A stretch of 36,424 nucleotides of DNA, from NCBI GenBank assembly GCA_017860455.1, contig JAGDMF010000021.1, positions 1-36,424 of the forward strand. Direction: 5' to 3'. Positions 1-6,562 of the stretch are shown here, in pieces; position 1 is the first letter of the stretch, and the number at the start of each line of letters is the position of its first letter. The notes below the pieces were generated by a model that made no database searches, was not told where the DNA came from, and saw only the letters and a program-made list of their open reading frames with translations. This DNA comes from Bacteroidota bacterium. GTDB taxonomy: Bacteria > Bacteroidota > Bacteroidia > Bacteroidales > WCHB1-69. The position numbers and the translations under genes were made by a program.

Positions 1-1
1 C

Positions 2-790
2 ATTAACGGAAACTGGGTTGACCAACGTAATTCTTCGTGGAACACCCCTTACACATTCTCCGGCAAAGAGAAAGATGCTGAAACCGGGTATAGCTACTTT
101 GGGGCTCGCTACTACGACAGCGGCCTCAGCATTTGGCTCTCTGTTGACCCGATGAGTGATAAACATCACAATTATACACCATATGCTTATGTTTATAATT
201 CACCCATTATGTTAAAAGATCCTTACGGATTAGATTCAATTTTTTTTAACTCTAAAGGTTCTGAAATAAATAGAATTACTTGCAAAAATAATTATTTTTT
301 TCTAAAACATTCAAATGGCAATATAACATATAAAGGAGAAAGATATTATCAAGGGTTATCTAAAGAATCATTCTTTGGTGATAGAGGAGATAAACAACAA
401 TTATTTACAAAAATTGACGAAAGGTTTAATCAAAATCATGAATGGAAGTTTTATGCTTTAGCAAGAGACCATAAAAACAACACGCATACAGTCAAAGATT
501 TTATAAAAGAATCCCCTGAACATCATTATTATGATTTTAAGAATGAAGTACTTTTTAAAGAAGAAAATCCTACAACTGTTTTCATGGTTGATGGAGTTCT
601 TCTAAATGTAAATGAAGTAGGTAATATTTTATGGGGTGCTACAGCAGCTTCATTTGGATTTAATTCATTTTATGCGCAAAGTGGAGCTTATTTATTTACT
701 TTAATTGACGAATATCAAGCAGATGAAGAAGGTGAACAACAAGCTATAGCAATAGGGGTTACTATTTGGAGAAAATTTAATAAAAAATAA
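2..790 (+). CDS. RHS-repeat polymorphic toxin, 3' part (C-terminal toxin tip; start outside window)
   Basis: The frame is open from base 2, so this is the C-terminal end of a longer protein. Residues encoded by about 50-235 carry the RHS-associated core signature (FSGKEKDAETGYSYFGARYYD, then SVDP, YAYVYNSP and DPYGLDS). That core normally forms the shell that encloses and releases a variable toxin. After DPYGLDS the sequence changes to an unrelated tip of about 185 residues. GC content falls from 51% (bases 1-150) to 24% (bases 241-390), as expected for an exchangeable toxin module. The end of the tip (EVGNILWGATAASFGF, then a D/E-rich stretch and AIAIGV) resembles the polymorphic toxin type 44 family from memory, a predicted nuclease group. 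That family call is tentative. The next gene starts 2 bases downstream and probably encodes immunity. Confidence 0.85.
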   Translation: MNGNWVDQRNSSWNTPYTFSGKEKDAETGYSYFGARYYDSGLSIWLSVDPMSDKHHNYTPYAYVYNSPIMLKDPYGLDSIFFNSKGSEINRITCKNNYFFLKHSNGNITYKGERYYQGLSKESFFGDRGDKQQLFTKIDERFNQNHEWKFYALARDHKNNTHTVKDFIKESPEHHYYDFKNEVLFKEENPTTVFMVDGVLLNVNEVGNILWGATAASFGFNSFYAQSGAYLFTLIDEYQADEEGEQQAIAIGVTIWRKFNKK

Positions 791-792
791 GT

Positions 793-1341
793 ATGAAAAG
801 AATATCATTTATCATTACAATAATATTTCTTCAAATAATATTATTTCAATCATGTAGTATTTTTAATTCTAAATTAAAAACATCAAAAAAGTTTCAGATT
901 GAATTTAATATAAACAAATCAGAATATATTAAGATTAAAGATTTTTTTGTAAATAATTCTGATTCTATTTTTAGTATAATCTCCAAGTCAGACACTTCTT
1001 GTTTTATATCCAAAAAAAAATCAATAAATGATTTAGGCATTTTCAATAAGTTTAATATTCAAGATAGTGTAAGCATAAAAAATATTTCCGATCGTGAACT
1101 GCTTAAATCTATTCATCGATTTATGATAGAACAAAATATTAGTCAAATCGTATTTATTGATAATAGTTTAAGTTTTTGCTATTTTTATTCAAAAATACCA
1201 TGTTTTAAATTAATATGGAATAAAAATGAAAGTACAGAAAAAATTAATGAAATTATTAAAGTAAAAGGAGATGATTTTTTTTATTGGAAGTATAATATTG
1301 ACAAAAATTGGTGCATTAAAGGAATACCGTGCTTTAATTAG
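793..1341 (+). CDS. Probable immunity lipoprotein for the upstream RHS toxin
   Basis: This 182-residue protein starts 2 bases after the toxin stop codon. It opens with a lipoprotein signal (MKRISFII, a hydrophobic stretch, then FQSC with the lipidated Cys near residue 21), so it should be anchored in the envelope. The rest is Lys-, Ile- and Ser-rich and matches no family I recognise. Its position directly after a polymorphic toxin tip, with equally AT-rich composition, is the main reason for calling it immunity. A lipoprotein immunity factor would suit a toxin met in the periplasm. The function is inferred from context only. Confidence 0.55.
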   Translation: MKRISFIITIIFLQIILFQSCSIFNSKLKTSKKFQIEFNINKSEYIKIKDFFVNNSDSIFSIISKSDTSCFISKKKSINDLGIFNKFNIQDSVSIKNISDRELLKSIHRFMIEQNISQIVFIDNSLSFCYFYSKIPCFKLIWNKNESTEKINEIIKVKGDDFFYWKYNIDKNWCIKGIPCFN

Positions 1342-1479
1342 TATTTGAAAAAGTTTTTTTTTAATGAACCCTGTTTAATTACAATAAAAATTATCTTGAA
1401 CGGAAATTGCAAATAAACAAACTTTAACTATTCTCTTTAAAATTAATTTGTTAGCAAAATTATATTATTGAACTGACAT

Positions 1480-1509
1480 AAAAAGCATCCCAAAAAAGGA
1501 TGCTTTTTT
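1480..1509 (+). terminator. Rho-independent terminator after the toxin/immunity pair
   Basis: A perfect 11-base stem, aaaaagcatcc pairing with ggatgcttttt, encloses a short A-rich loop and ends in a T run. It lies about 140 bases after the immunity gene stop. Because the stem carries A and T runs at its two ends, it could work in both directions. Confidence 0.8.
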
Positions 1510-1588
1510 GATATATATCAAATTTAAAATTTTTCCTTTTCAATCCTGATTCCAAATTATTTTTGTAAATAAAAACAAAAGTTTGGAA

Positions 1589-1612
1589 TGCTCGAATGCT
1601 CATGTGCTCAAT
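1589..1612. repeat. Octamer tandem repeat, tgctcNNN x3
   Basis: Three consecutive 8-base units begin with tgctc (tgctcgaa, tgctcatg, tgctcaat). It is the first of four adjacent short-period families in this intergenic region. It resembles the degenerate end of the attagcac array at 9721-9791, where units also end in ctc. Confidence 0.6.
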
Positions 1613-1618
1613 AATCAT

Positions 1619-1646
1619 GGACTGGTGACGGGGGACAGGAGACGGG
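1619..1646. repeat. G-rich heptamer tandem repeat, NGACNGG x4
   Basis: Four phased 7-base units are visible: ggactgg, tgacggg, ggacagg and agacggg. A related G-rich heptamer run follows the last gene of the window at 36352-36372, so this word family is dispersed. It begins 6 bases after the preceding octamer array ends. Confidence 0.65.
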
Positions 1647-1650
1647 AGAA

Positions 1651-1699
1651 GTTCGACGTTCGAAGTTAAACGTTCGAAGTTAAACGTTCGATGTTCGAC
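1651..1699. repeat. Heptamer tandem repeat, gttcgaN / gttaaac x7
   Basis: Seven exact 7-base units all begin with gtt: gttcgac, gttcgaa, gttaaac, gttcgaa, gttaaac, gttcgat and gttcgac. The phase is perfect over 49 bases although the unit sequence varies. The palindromic core ttcgaa and the gttaac-like words give the array partial dyad symmetry. Confidence 0.8.
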
Positions 1700-1729
1700 G
1701 AAAATCGGTATACTCAATTTAAAATTATT

Positions 1730-1778
1730 CATTTTTCATTTTTCATTTTTCATTTTTCATTATTCATTTTTCATTTGA
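1730..1778. repeat. Heptamer tandem repeat, cattttt x5 plus two variants
   Basis: Seven phased 7-base units are present: four cattttt, one cattatt, one cattttt and one catttga. The complementary word, tgaaaaa, forms the array at 29092-29119 directly after the permease gene. The same family therefore occurs twice in the window, in opposite orientation. Confidence 0.8.
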
Positions 1779-1780
1779 TT

Positions 1781-1920
1781 GCATTAGGGCGGAGGCCAAA
1801 TACCCCGCAAGTTGAGTTGCTTAGGGGATGACGGATCGGGCAGAGCGAGCCTGTGAGCTACTGCCCGGCCGATCAGACCGCAGCAGGGTGGGACGGTGCG
1901 GTGGTGGCTGCCGGAATGCC
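1781..1920. other. GC-rich foldable intergenic element (possible structured RNA or repeat element)
   Basis: This 140-base island is 65% GC inside a strongly AT-rich genome. Inverted pairs fold it into a closed multi-hairpin shape. An outer pair joins gcatt (1781-1785) to aatgc (1915-1919). A small hairpin joins gcgg (1789-1792) to ccgc (1805-1808). A long hairpin joins gatcgggcag (1834-1843) to ctgcccggccgatc (1861-1874) with a 4-base bulge. Another joins accgca (1877-1882) to tgcggt (1897-1902). The + strand is open through it in the frame of the downstream gene, but the predicted peptide is Arg/Gly/Cys-rich and looks non-coding, and that gene has its own signal-peptide start at 1990. I do not recognise a named RNA family. 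It could be an ncRNA, a mobile repeat or a leader. Confidence 0.6.
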
Positions 1921-1935
1921 CAAATAATTCAAATC

Positions 1936-1964
1936 TTTCTCGTCGATTTTTTTTTGTACATTTG
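1936..1964 (+). promoter_or_regulatory. Bacteroidota-type promoter for the porE-like operon
   Basis: The -7 box TACATTTG at 1957-1964 fits TAnnTTTG. A TTTC at 1936-1939 stands in for the -33 TTTG, with a 17-base spacer. It lies about 25 bases upstream of the preferred start at 1990, which supports that start over the long upstream extension. Confidence 0.6.
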
Positions 1965-1989
1965 TAAGTTAAACTTTATGATTGTTATA

Positions 1990-3918
1990 ATGAATAAAAT
2001 ATTTTCTTATGTATTGATATTCAGCTTTTTATTGTTTTCAATATCACTGAATGCGCAAACTAAAAAGTCAGTTTTAACCCTGTGCGAAAAAGCTGTTAAG
2101 GAGATAGAAGCACAAAATTATCCAAAAGCACTTACGTACCTGAATAAAGCATTATCTAAAGATTCTTCCTACCCTGAAATCTATATCAGAATGGGCGATA
2201 TTTATAATTTTACCCTAAAATCTTGTGATGCTGCGTTTTGTTACAATAAAGCAATCAGTTTGATGAAAAATCCTGATCCAATCCTCTATTTGTATGCTGC
2301 GGATGAGGAGTTGAAGTGTGGCTCCTATCAGGGCGCTTATAATAATTATCAATCTTTTATTTCTAAATCTCTGAACGAAGAATTATTAAAACATGCCCGG
2401 GAAAACTTGTTGAAGTGTTCTTTTGCGATTCAGGCGATCCAAAATCCGGTGAATCTTGTTCCTATCAATATGGGGGATCAAATAAATTCTCTCTATGATG
2501 AATATCTGGCAACCCTTACTGCTGATGAAGAGGAGATCATTTTTACCGTTAAAAGACCCCGCGATAAAAACACGATATGTACTTTTTGTGCGACGGAAGA
2601 GGATTTCTTTTATTCTAAAAAAGATTCTTCAGGAAACTGGAATAACCGGGTTTCAATGGGTGCTCCCATCAATTCATCCTATAACGAAGGAGCTCAAACC
2701 ATTTCACCGGATGGAAAGTATCTGTTTTTTACAATCTGTAACGCAGAAAGCGGCTACGGAAGTTGCGATTTGTATTGGTCTAAAAGAATAGGTGGCAGAT
2801 GGTCCCGTCCGAGAAATTTCGGAGCTCCTGTGAATACTGTTTATTGGGAGTCTCAACCTTCTATCGCCCCGGATGGTAAAACGATCTATTTTACATCCAA
2901 CAGACCGGGAGGTTTTGGTGAAACAGATATCTGGAAAACCGAAATGATTGAAGAGGGCGTTTTTACCGTTCCTGAAAACTTAGGTTCCATCATCAATACT
3001 CCAAAAGCAGATGATGCTCCATTTATCCATCCTGATGGTTCTACCCTTTATTTTGTATCTGAAGGGCACCCCGGAATGGGCGGAAGAGATATTTTTTATG
3101 CAGTTCAACTGGCCGATCAAAGTTGGGGAACTCCGAAAAATATGGGTTATCCGATCAACACATCAGCTGATGAACTCAATATTTTCATCAATGCAAAAGG
3201 CACCATTGCCTACATTTGTTCTGACAAAGAGGGAGGTATCGGAGGTTTGGATATTTACTATTTTGCTTTAGATGAACATCTTAGACCTACTCCTGTTACT
3301 TTTATGAAAGGACAAATACGAGATAGTGAAACGGGATCTCCTCTTGAAGCTGAAATTGAAATGGTAGATTTAAAGGATAATAAAGTGATCACTTCTACCA
3401 AATCAGACCCGATTACCGGTGAGTTTCTGGCTTGTATTAAAACCGGTACTAATGTTTTGCTTAATGTATCTCATCCTTTCTATCTGTTTTATTCAGAGAA
3501 CTTTAATATTAAAAAAGAGGCTACTGAACTGGAACCGATTTTGAAAAATATTTTATTACAAAAACCTACAGCAGGTTCCACAATTCAAATGAAAAATGTT
3601 TTCTTTGAAACCAATGAAAGTACGCTCAAAAAAGAATCTTTTGTGGAATTGGATATTTTAGCTGACTTTCTTACTAAAAATAAGAATTTAAAAGTGGAAA
3701 TCGGAGGTCATACCGATAATGTAGGAACAGAAGAGTTTAATCTGAATCTATCTTTGGAAAGAGCGAAATCTATTTCAAATTATCTAATTTCTAAAGGAAT
3801 AGATCCTTCCCGCATGATCTCTAAAGGGTATGGTGAATCCAAACCGGTTGCTACCAACGACACGGAAGAGGGTAGGGCAGCGAATAGAAGATCCGAAATC
3901 AAAATTATTGAAAATTAA
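1990..3918 (+). CDS. PorE-like TPR / beta-propeller / OmpA-family envelope protein
   Basis: The protein has 642 residues from the start at 1990. An in-frame ATG at 1978 is also possible. A signal peptide (MNKIFSYVLIF to SLNA|Q) leads. Domains in order are TPR-like helices (about 30-150), PD40/WD40-like propeller blades with SPDGKYLFFT- and APDGKTIYFTSNRPGG-type motifs (about 150-430), a carboxypeptidase-regulatory-like fold (about 435-520) and a C-terminal OmpA peptidoglycan-binding domain (about 535-642, with GGHTDNVG and RAxSISNYL). This four-part order matches PorE of the type IX secretion system, which links T9SS parts to peptidoglycan. Many Bacteroidota have several proteins of this shape, so orthology is not proven. 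The frame is open back to 1828 through the GC-rich element, but that extension lacks coding character. Confidence 0.8.
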   Translation: MNKIFSYVLIFSFLLFSISLNAQTKKSVLTLCEKAVKEIEAQNYPKALTYLNKALSKDSSYPEIYIRMGDIYNFTLKSCDAAFCYNKAISLMKNPDPILYLYAADEELKCGSYQGAYNNYQSFISKSLNEELLKHARENLLKCSFAIQAIQNPVNLVPINMGDQINSLYDEYLATLTADEEEIIFTVKRPRDKNTICTFCATEEDFFYSKKDSSGNWNNRVSMGAPINSSYNEGAQTISPDGKYLFFTICNAESGYGSCDLYWSKRIGGRWSRPRNFGAPVNTVYWESQPSIAPDGKTIYFTSNRPGGFGETDIWKTEMIEEGVFTVPENLGSIINTPKADDAPFIHPDGSTLYFVSEGHPGMGGRDIFYAVQLADQSWGTPKNMGYPINTSADELNIFINAKGTIAYICSDKEGGIGGLDIYYFALDEHLRPTPVTFMKGQIRDSETGSPLEAEIEMVDLKDNKVITSTKSDPITGEFLACIKTGTNVLLNVSHPFYLFYSENFNIKKEATELEPILKNILLQKPTAGSTIQMKNVFFETNESTLKKESFVELDILADFLTKNKNLKVEIGGHTDNVGTEEFNLNLSLERAKSISNYLISKGIDPSRMISKGYGESKPVATNDTEEGRAANRRSEIKIIEN

Positions 3919-3922
3919 AACT

Positions 3923-4465
3923 ATGGAACTCATCAATACTCCCATTCAGGGTGTTTTTGTACTAAAACCCAATCTATTTAAAGATGATAGGGGCTATTTC
4001 TATGAAAGTTATAATCAAAAAACTTTTGAAAAATTAGGCATTTCTGATCATTTTGTTCAGGATAATCAATCTTGTTCTCAAAAAAATGTGATCAGAGGAC
4101 TCCATTTTCAAAAACCCCCTTTTGCACAGGCCAAGTTAGTGAGAGTGGTTCAGGGAGCGATTTTAGATATAGCTGTTGATATTCGGAAAGATAGTCCTAC
4201 CTTCGGTAAATATTATGCGGTTGAACTTACATCTGAAAACCATTTACAATTGTACATTCCTATCGGTTTTGCCCATGGATTTGCTGTATTGGAAGATCAT
4301 ACCATTGTACAGTATAAATGTTCAGAATTTTATAACAAAGAGTATGAAGGAACCATTTTATACAATGATCCAATAATAAATATTGATTGGCATATTGAGA
4401 ATCCGATTTTAGCTGCAAAAGATATGCAGGGATTAGATTTTAATACTTTTATTTCTCCTTTTTAA
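3923..4465 (+). CDS. rfbC: dTDP-4-dehydrorhamnose 3,5-epimerase
   Basis: This 180-residue protein catalyses the epimerisation step of dTDP-L-rhamnose synthesis. Family signatures are visible: DDRGYFYESYN near the N-terminus, then QDNQSCSQKNVIRGLHFQ, LVRVVQGAILDIAVDIR and YIPIGFAHGFAVLEDHTIVQYKCSEFY. The His in RGLHFQ and the downstream Tyr fit the catalytic residues. The start at 3923 sits 4 bases after the PorE-like stop. The frame is open upstream to 3830, but that part lies inside the previous gene. No other rhamnose genes are present here, so it is separated from rfbA, rfbB and rfbD. It probably shares a transcript with its neighbours. Confidence 0.92.
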   Translation: MELINTPIQGVFVLKPNLFKDDRGYFYESYNQKTFEKLGISDHFVQDNQSCSQKNVIRGLHFQKPPFAQAKLVRVVQGAILDIAVDIRKDSPTFGKYYAVELTSENHLQLYIPIGFAHGFAVLEDHTIVQYKCSEFYNKEYEGTILYNDPIINIDWHIENPILAAKDMQGLDFNTFISPF

Positions 4466-4466
4466 T

Positions 4467-5126
4467 ATGACAAAACTAATTATCTTTGATTTAGACGGAA
4501 CATTACTCGATACCCTTCAGGATTTAGCAGATTGCACCAATTTTATTTTAAGGAAATACGGATTTCCGGAACATCCACTAGATAGTTACAAGTATTTTGT
4601 AGGGAATGGGATTCCTGTTTTAATTCATAAAGCAGTTCCTGAAGGCACATCAAAAGAGGTAGAAGAAAGTGTGTTAGCTGATTTTTTACCTTACTATGAT
4701 CTTCATAAAGCTGATCTGACAGCACCTTATCAAGGGATTGTAGATCTTTTGGAACAACTACACCAACAACAGATATTGATAGCTGTTGCATCCAATAAAA
4801 TTCATGATGCGATGGCTCCTTTGATGAAATACTATTTTCCTTCCATTCCATTTTTAGCCACATTGGGAAACAGGGTAGGAGTTCCTCCCAAACCGAATCC
4901 TGCCATTGTAGAAGAAATCATTGGTTTATCGGGATTTAATAAAGATGAAATTTTATATGTAGGTGATACCAAAGTGGATATGGATACTGCGCAAAATGCA
5001 GGACTTCGTGCGGTGGGTGTTTTATGGGGATTCAGAGATCGGGAGGAACTGGAAGGTGCCAGTGCGGAATATATCATTCAAAACCCGGGGGAATTACTGG
5101 ATTTGCTGACACGAAATAGCTATTAG
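4467..5126 (+). CDS. gph: HAD-superfamily phosphatase, phosphoglycolate phosphatase type
   Basis: This 219-residue soluble hydrolase has the HAD motifs in order: motif I FDLDGTLLDT at residues 7-16 with the nucleophile Asp, motif II Ser in AVASNK, the motif III Lys near PPKPNP, and motif IV GDTKVDMDTA. The helical cap with YKYFVGNGI and LLxxAVPEG is typical of Gph/PGP-like enzymes. It starts 1 base after rfbC ends, so the two are almost certainly co-transcribed. The exact substrate cannot be read from sequence; 2-phosphoglycolate is the usual assignment. Confidence 0.85.
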   Translation: MTKLIIFDLDGTLLDTLQDLADCTNFILRKYGFPEHPLDSYKYFVGNGIPVLIHKAVPEGTSKEVEESVLADFLPYYDLHKADLTAPYQGIVDLLEQLHQQQILIAVASNKIHDAMAPLMKYYFPSIPFLATLGNRVGVPPKPNPAIVEEIIGLSGFNKDEILYVGDTKVDMDTAQNAGLRAVGVLWGFRDREELEGASAEYIIQNPGELLDLLTRNSY

Positions 5127-5130
5127 TTAT

Positions 5131-5151
5131 AAGGTTTAGGGTTTTAGTTTT
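5131..5151. repeat. Heptamer-phased array after the HAD gene (aaggttt-agggttt-tagtttt)
   Basis: Three phased 7-base units start 4 bases after the HAD gene stop. Their words recur in inverted orientation at 5262-5303, next to the stop of the convergent aspartate kinase gene. The 12-base word gttttagttttt is perfectly inverted between the two copies. Confidence 0.5.
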
Positions 5152-5261
5152 TATTTACAAATTAAAACTGTGGAACTCATTCTAACATTGAGGAACTCTG
5201 TGTTAGAAAAAAAAAATCCAAATAAAAATGCCACGAAATAATAATGGAAAATATTCAAGAG

Positions 5262-5303
5262 AAAAACTAAAACTGATACCCAAAACCTAAAACCTTTAAA
5301 CCC
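5262..5303. repeat. Heptamer-phased array beside the aspartate kinase stop
   Basis: On the minus strand, six 7-base units follow the aspartate kinase stop: gggttta, aaggttt, taggttt, tgggtat, cagtttt and agttttt. They look telomere-like but are short and internal. With 5131-5151 they make an imperfect inverted repeat in the convergent junction, which may also help end transcription on both strands. Confidence 0.5.
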
Positions 5304-5308
5304 CAAAT

Positions 5309-6562
5309 TTAGATCCTCACAACAGCCTGTAAGGTGGTCCTGTTCTTTTGTTCTACAAAAATCTTTTTATTTCCGATCACTTTTTCAATTGCTTCATCGG
5401 TGTAATGGCGAATGGTGATTAGCTCAACTTGTTCGTTGTATTTTATTTTATATTTGGTAGTTAACGCCTGAATCAAAATATCCAATTTTTTAGAATCATG
5501 ATCAAAACAGATGGAAAAGCTCAATGCTGAGTTTTGCATCAAATTGATTTTAATATGATTTTCAGAAAGTAAAAGGAAAATTTCAGATAAACTATTAACA
5601 TCAATAAAAGAAAAATCTTTAGGGTATACTGAAAATAGTATTTGATCCCTTTTAAAAATGTAGGAAGGGATGTAGGAACTTGGATTCACATTTGCAATTA
5701 CAGAGCCCTCATCTAATGGGTTTTCAAAAGACTTTACATACAATGGGATCTGTTTGTTTTGAAGAGGTTTTAAAGTTTTTGGGTGAATGATAGTGGCTCC
5801 GTAGTAAGACAATTCAATTGCTTCTTCGTAAGGAATTTCATCCAGTTTCACGGCATCCGGAAACAGTTTGGGATCGGCATTCAGGAGTCCAGCCACATCT
5901 TTCCAAATAGTCACATCAGTTGCATCAATAGAATAGGCAATGATTGCGGCAGTGTAATCGGATCCTTCTCTACCTAAGGTTACAGTTTCTTTTTCAATGG
6001 TTCCTCCAATAAATCCCTGCGTGATTTTCAGCTTATCGGGATATTTGGCAAAAGTTTCTTGAATCAATTGAGATGAGGTGATCCAATCCACCTGACCTTC
6101 TCTGAAACAGTTGTCGGTTCTGATCATTTTAGAAGCATCTAGCAATTGATTAGGAAAATGGTTAAGATTTAGATAAGCAGAAACGATGGTTGTTGAGAGG
6201 TATTCCCCAATAGGAACGATTCTATCGTATTCATAATCATAAGATTCTGAAGGGGTATCTGCCACAATGGTTCTCAATTGATGAAACAGAGGTTGTACCT
6301 TTTTATAAATGACTTGTTCGTGATTGTCAAGTTCTTGAATAATAGCAAGATGATACTCTTCTAATTGGGTGAGTTTTGATTCCAGCTCTGTTCGATTGTG
6401 GTACCAACAGTTCAAAACCGACTCCATTAGATTGGTTGTTTTCCCCATAGCAGAAATAACAACAACCAGATTTTCATTTTTAAATAATGAAATAATCTTT
6501 TTTACATTAAGCACTCCCTGAGCATTTTTTACAGATGCTCCTCCAAATTTAAAAACTTTCAT
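5309..6562 (-). CDS. lysC: Aspartate kinase (monofunctional)
   Basis: This 417-residue enzyme phosphorylates aspartate, the first step toward lysine, threonine and methionine. The N-terminal signature is KFGGASV (residues 5-11; most relatives have KFGGTS). Further family motifs are LVVVISAMGKTTN, the GREGSDYTAAIIA substrate loop and VTIWKDVAGLLNADP. After about residue 305 an ACT-like regulatory portion follows (FSFIDVNSLSEIFLLLSEN), so feedback control is likely. Its ATG overlaps the stop of the upstream M28 peptidase-like gene by one base (TAATG), which points to translational coupling. Grouping a biosynthetic kinase with a T9SS cargo and a glutaminyl cyclase is functionally odd. Confidence 0.93.
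   Translation of the reverse strand: MKVFKFGGASVKNAQGVLNVKKIISLFKNENLVVVISAMGKTTNLMESVLNCWYHNRTELESKLTQLEEYHLAIIQELDNHEQVIYKKVQPLFHQLRTIVADTPSESYDYEYDRIVPIGEYLSTTIVSAYLNLNHFPNQLLDASKMIRTDNCFREGQVDWITSSQLIQETFAKYPDKLKITQGFIGGTIEKETVTLGREGSDYTAAIIAYSIDATDVTIWKDVAGLLNADPKLFPDAVKLDEIPYEEAIELSYYGATIIHPKTLKPLQNKQIPLYVKSFENPLDEGSVIANVNPSSYIPSYIFKRDQILFSVYPKDFSFIDVNSLSEIFLLLSENHIKINLMQNSALSFSICFDHDSKKLDILIQALTTKYKIKYNEQVELITIRHYTDEAIEKVIGNKKIFVEQKNRTTLQAVVRI

Noticed and set aside
1619-1646. G-quadruplex
   Set aside because: The G runs are of uneven length (2, 3, 5 and 2), so four tracts of three or more are not clearly available; the 7-base phase is a better description.
1460-1732. A 90-codon minus-strand open frame
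   Set aside because: It runs through the terminator and three repeat arrays; open length comes from repeat words lacking stops in that frame.
1828-1989. N-terminal extension of the PorE-like reading frame through the GC-rich element
   Set aside because: The peptide is Arg/Gly/Cys-rich with no coding character, and it would bury a good signal peptide and promoter found at 1936-1990.
4543-4863. Antisense open frames within the HAD, leuS, iorA and other genes
   Set aside because: They are shadows of well-supported genes, without family signatures or their own start signals.
5195-5215. Terminator near tctaaca / tgttaga in the HAD-lysC gap
   Set aside because: The 7-base stem is followed by an A run on the + strand, not T, and the loop is long.
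5262-5303. Telomeric or replicon-end repeat
   Set aside because: The array is short, degenerate and internal between two ordinary genes.
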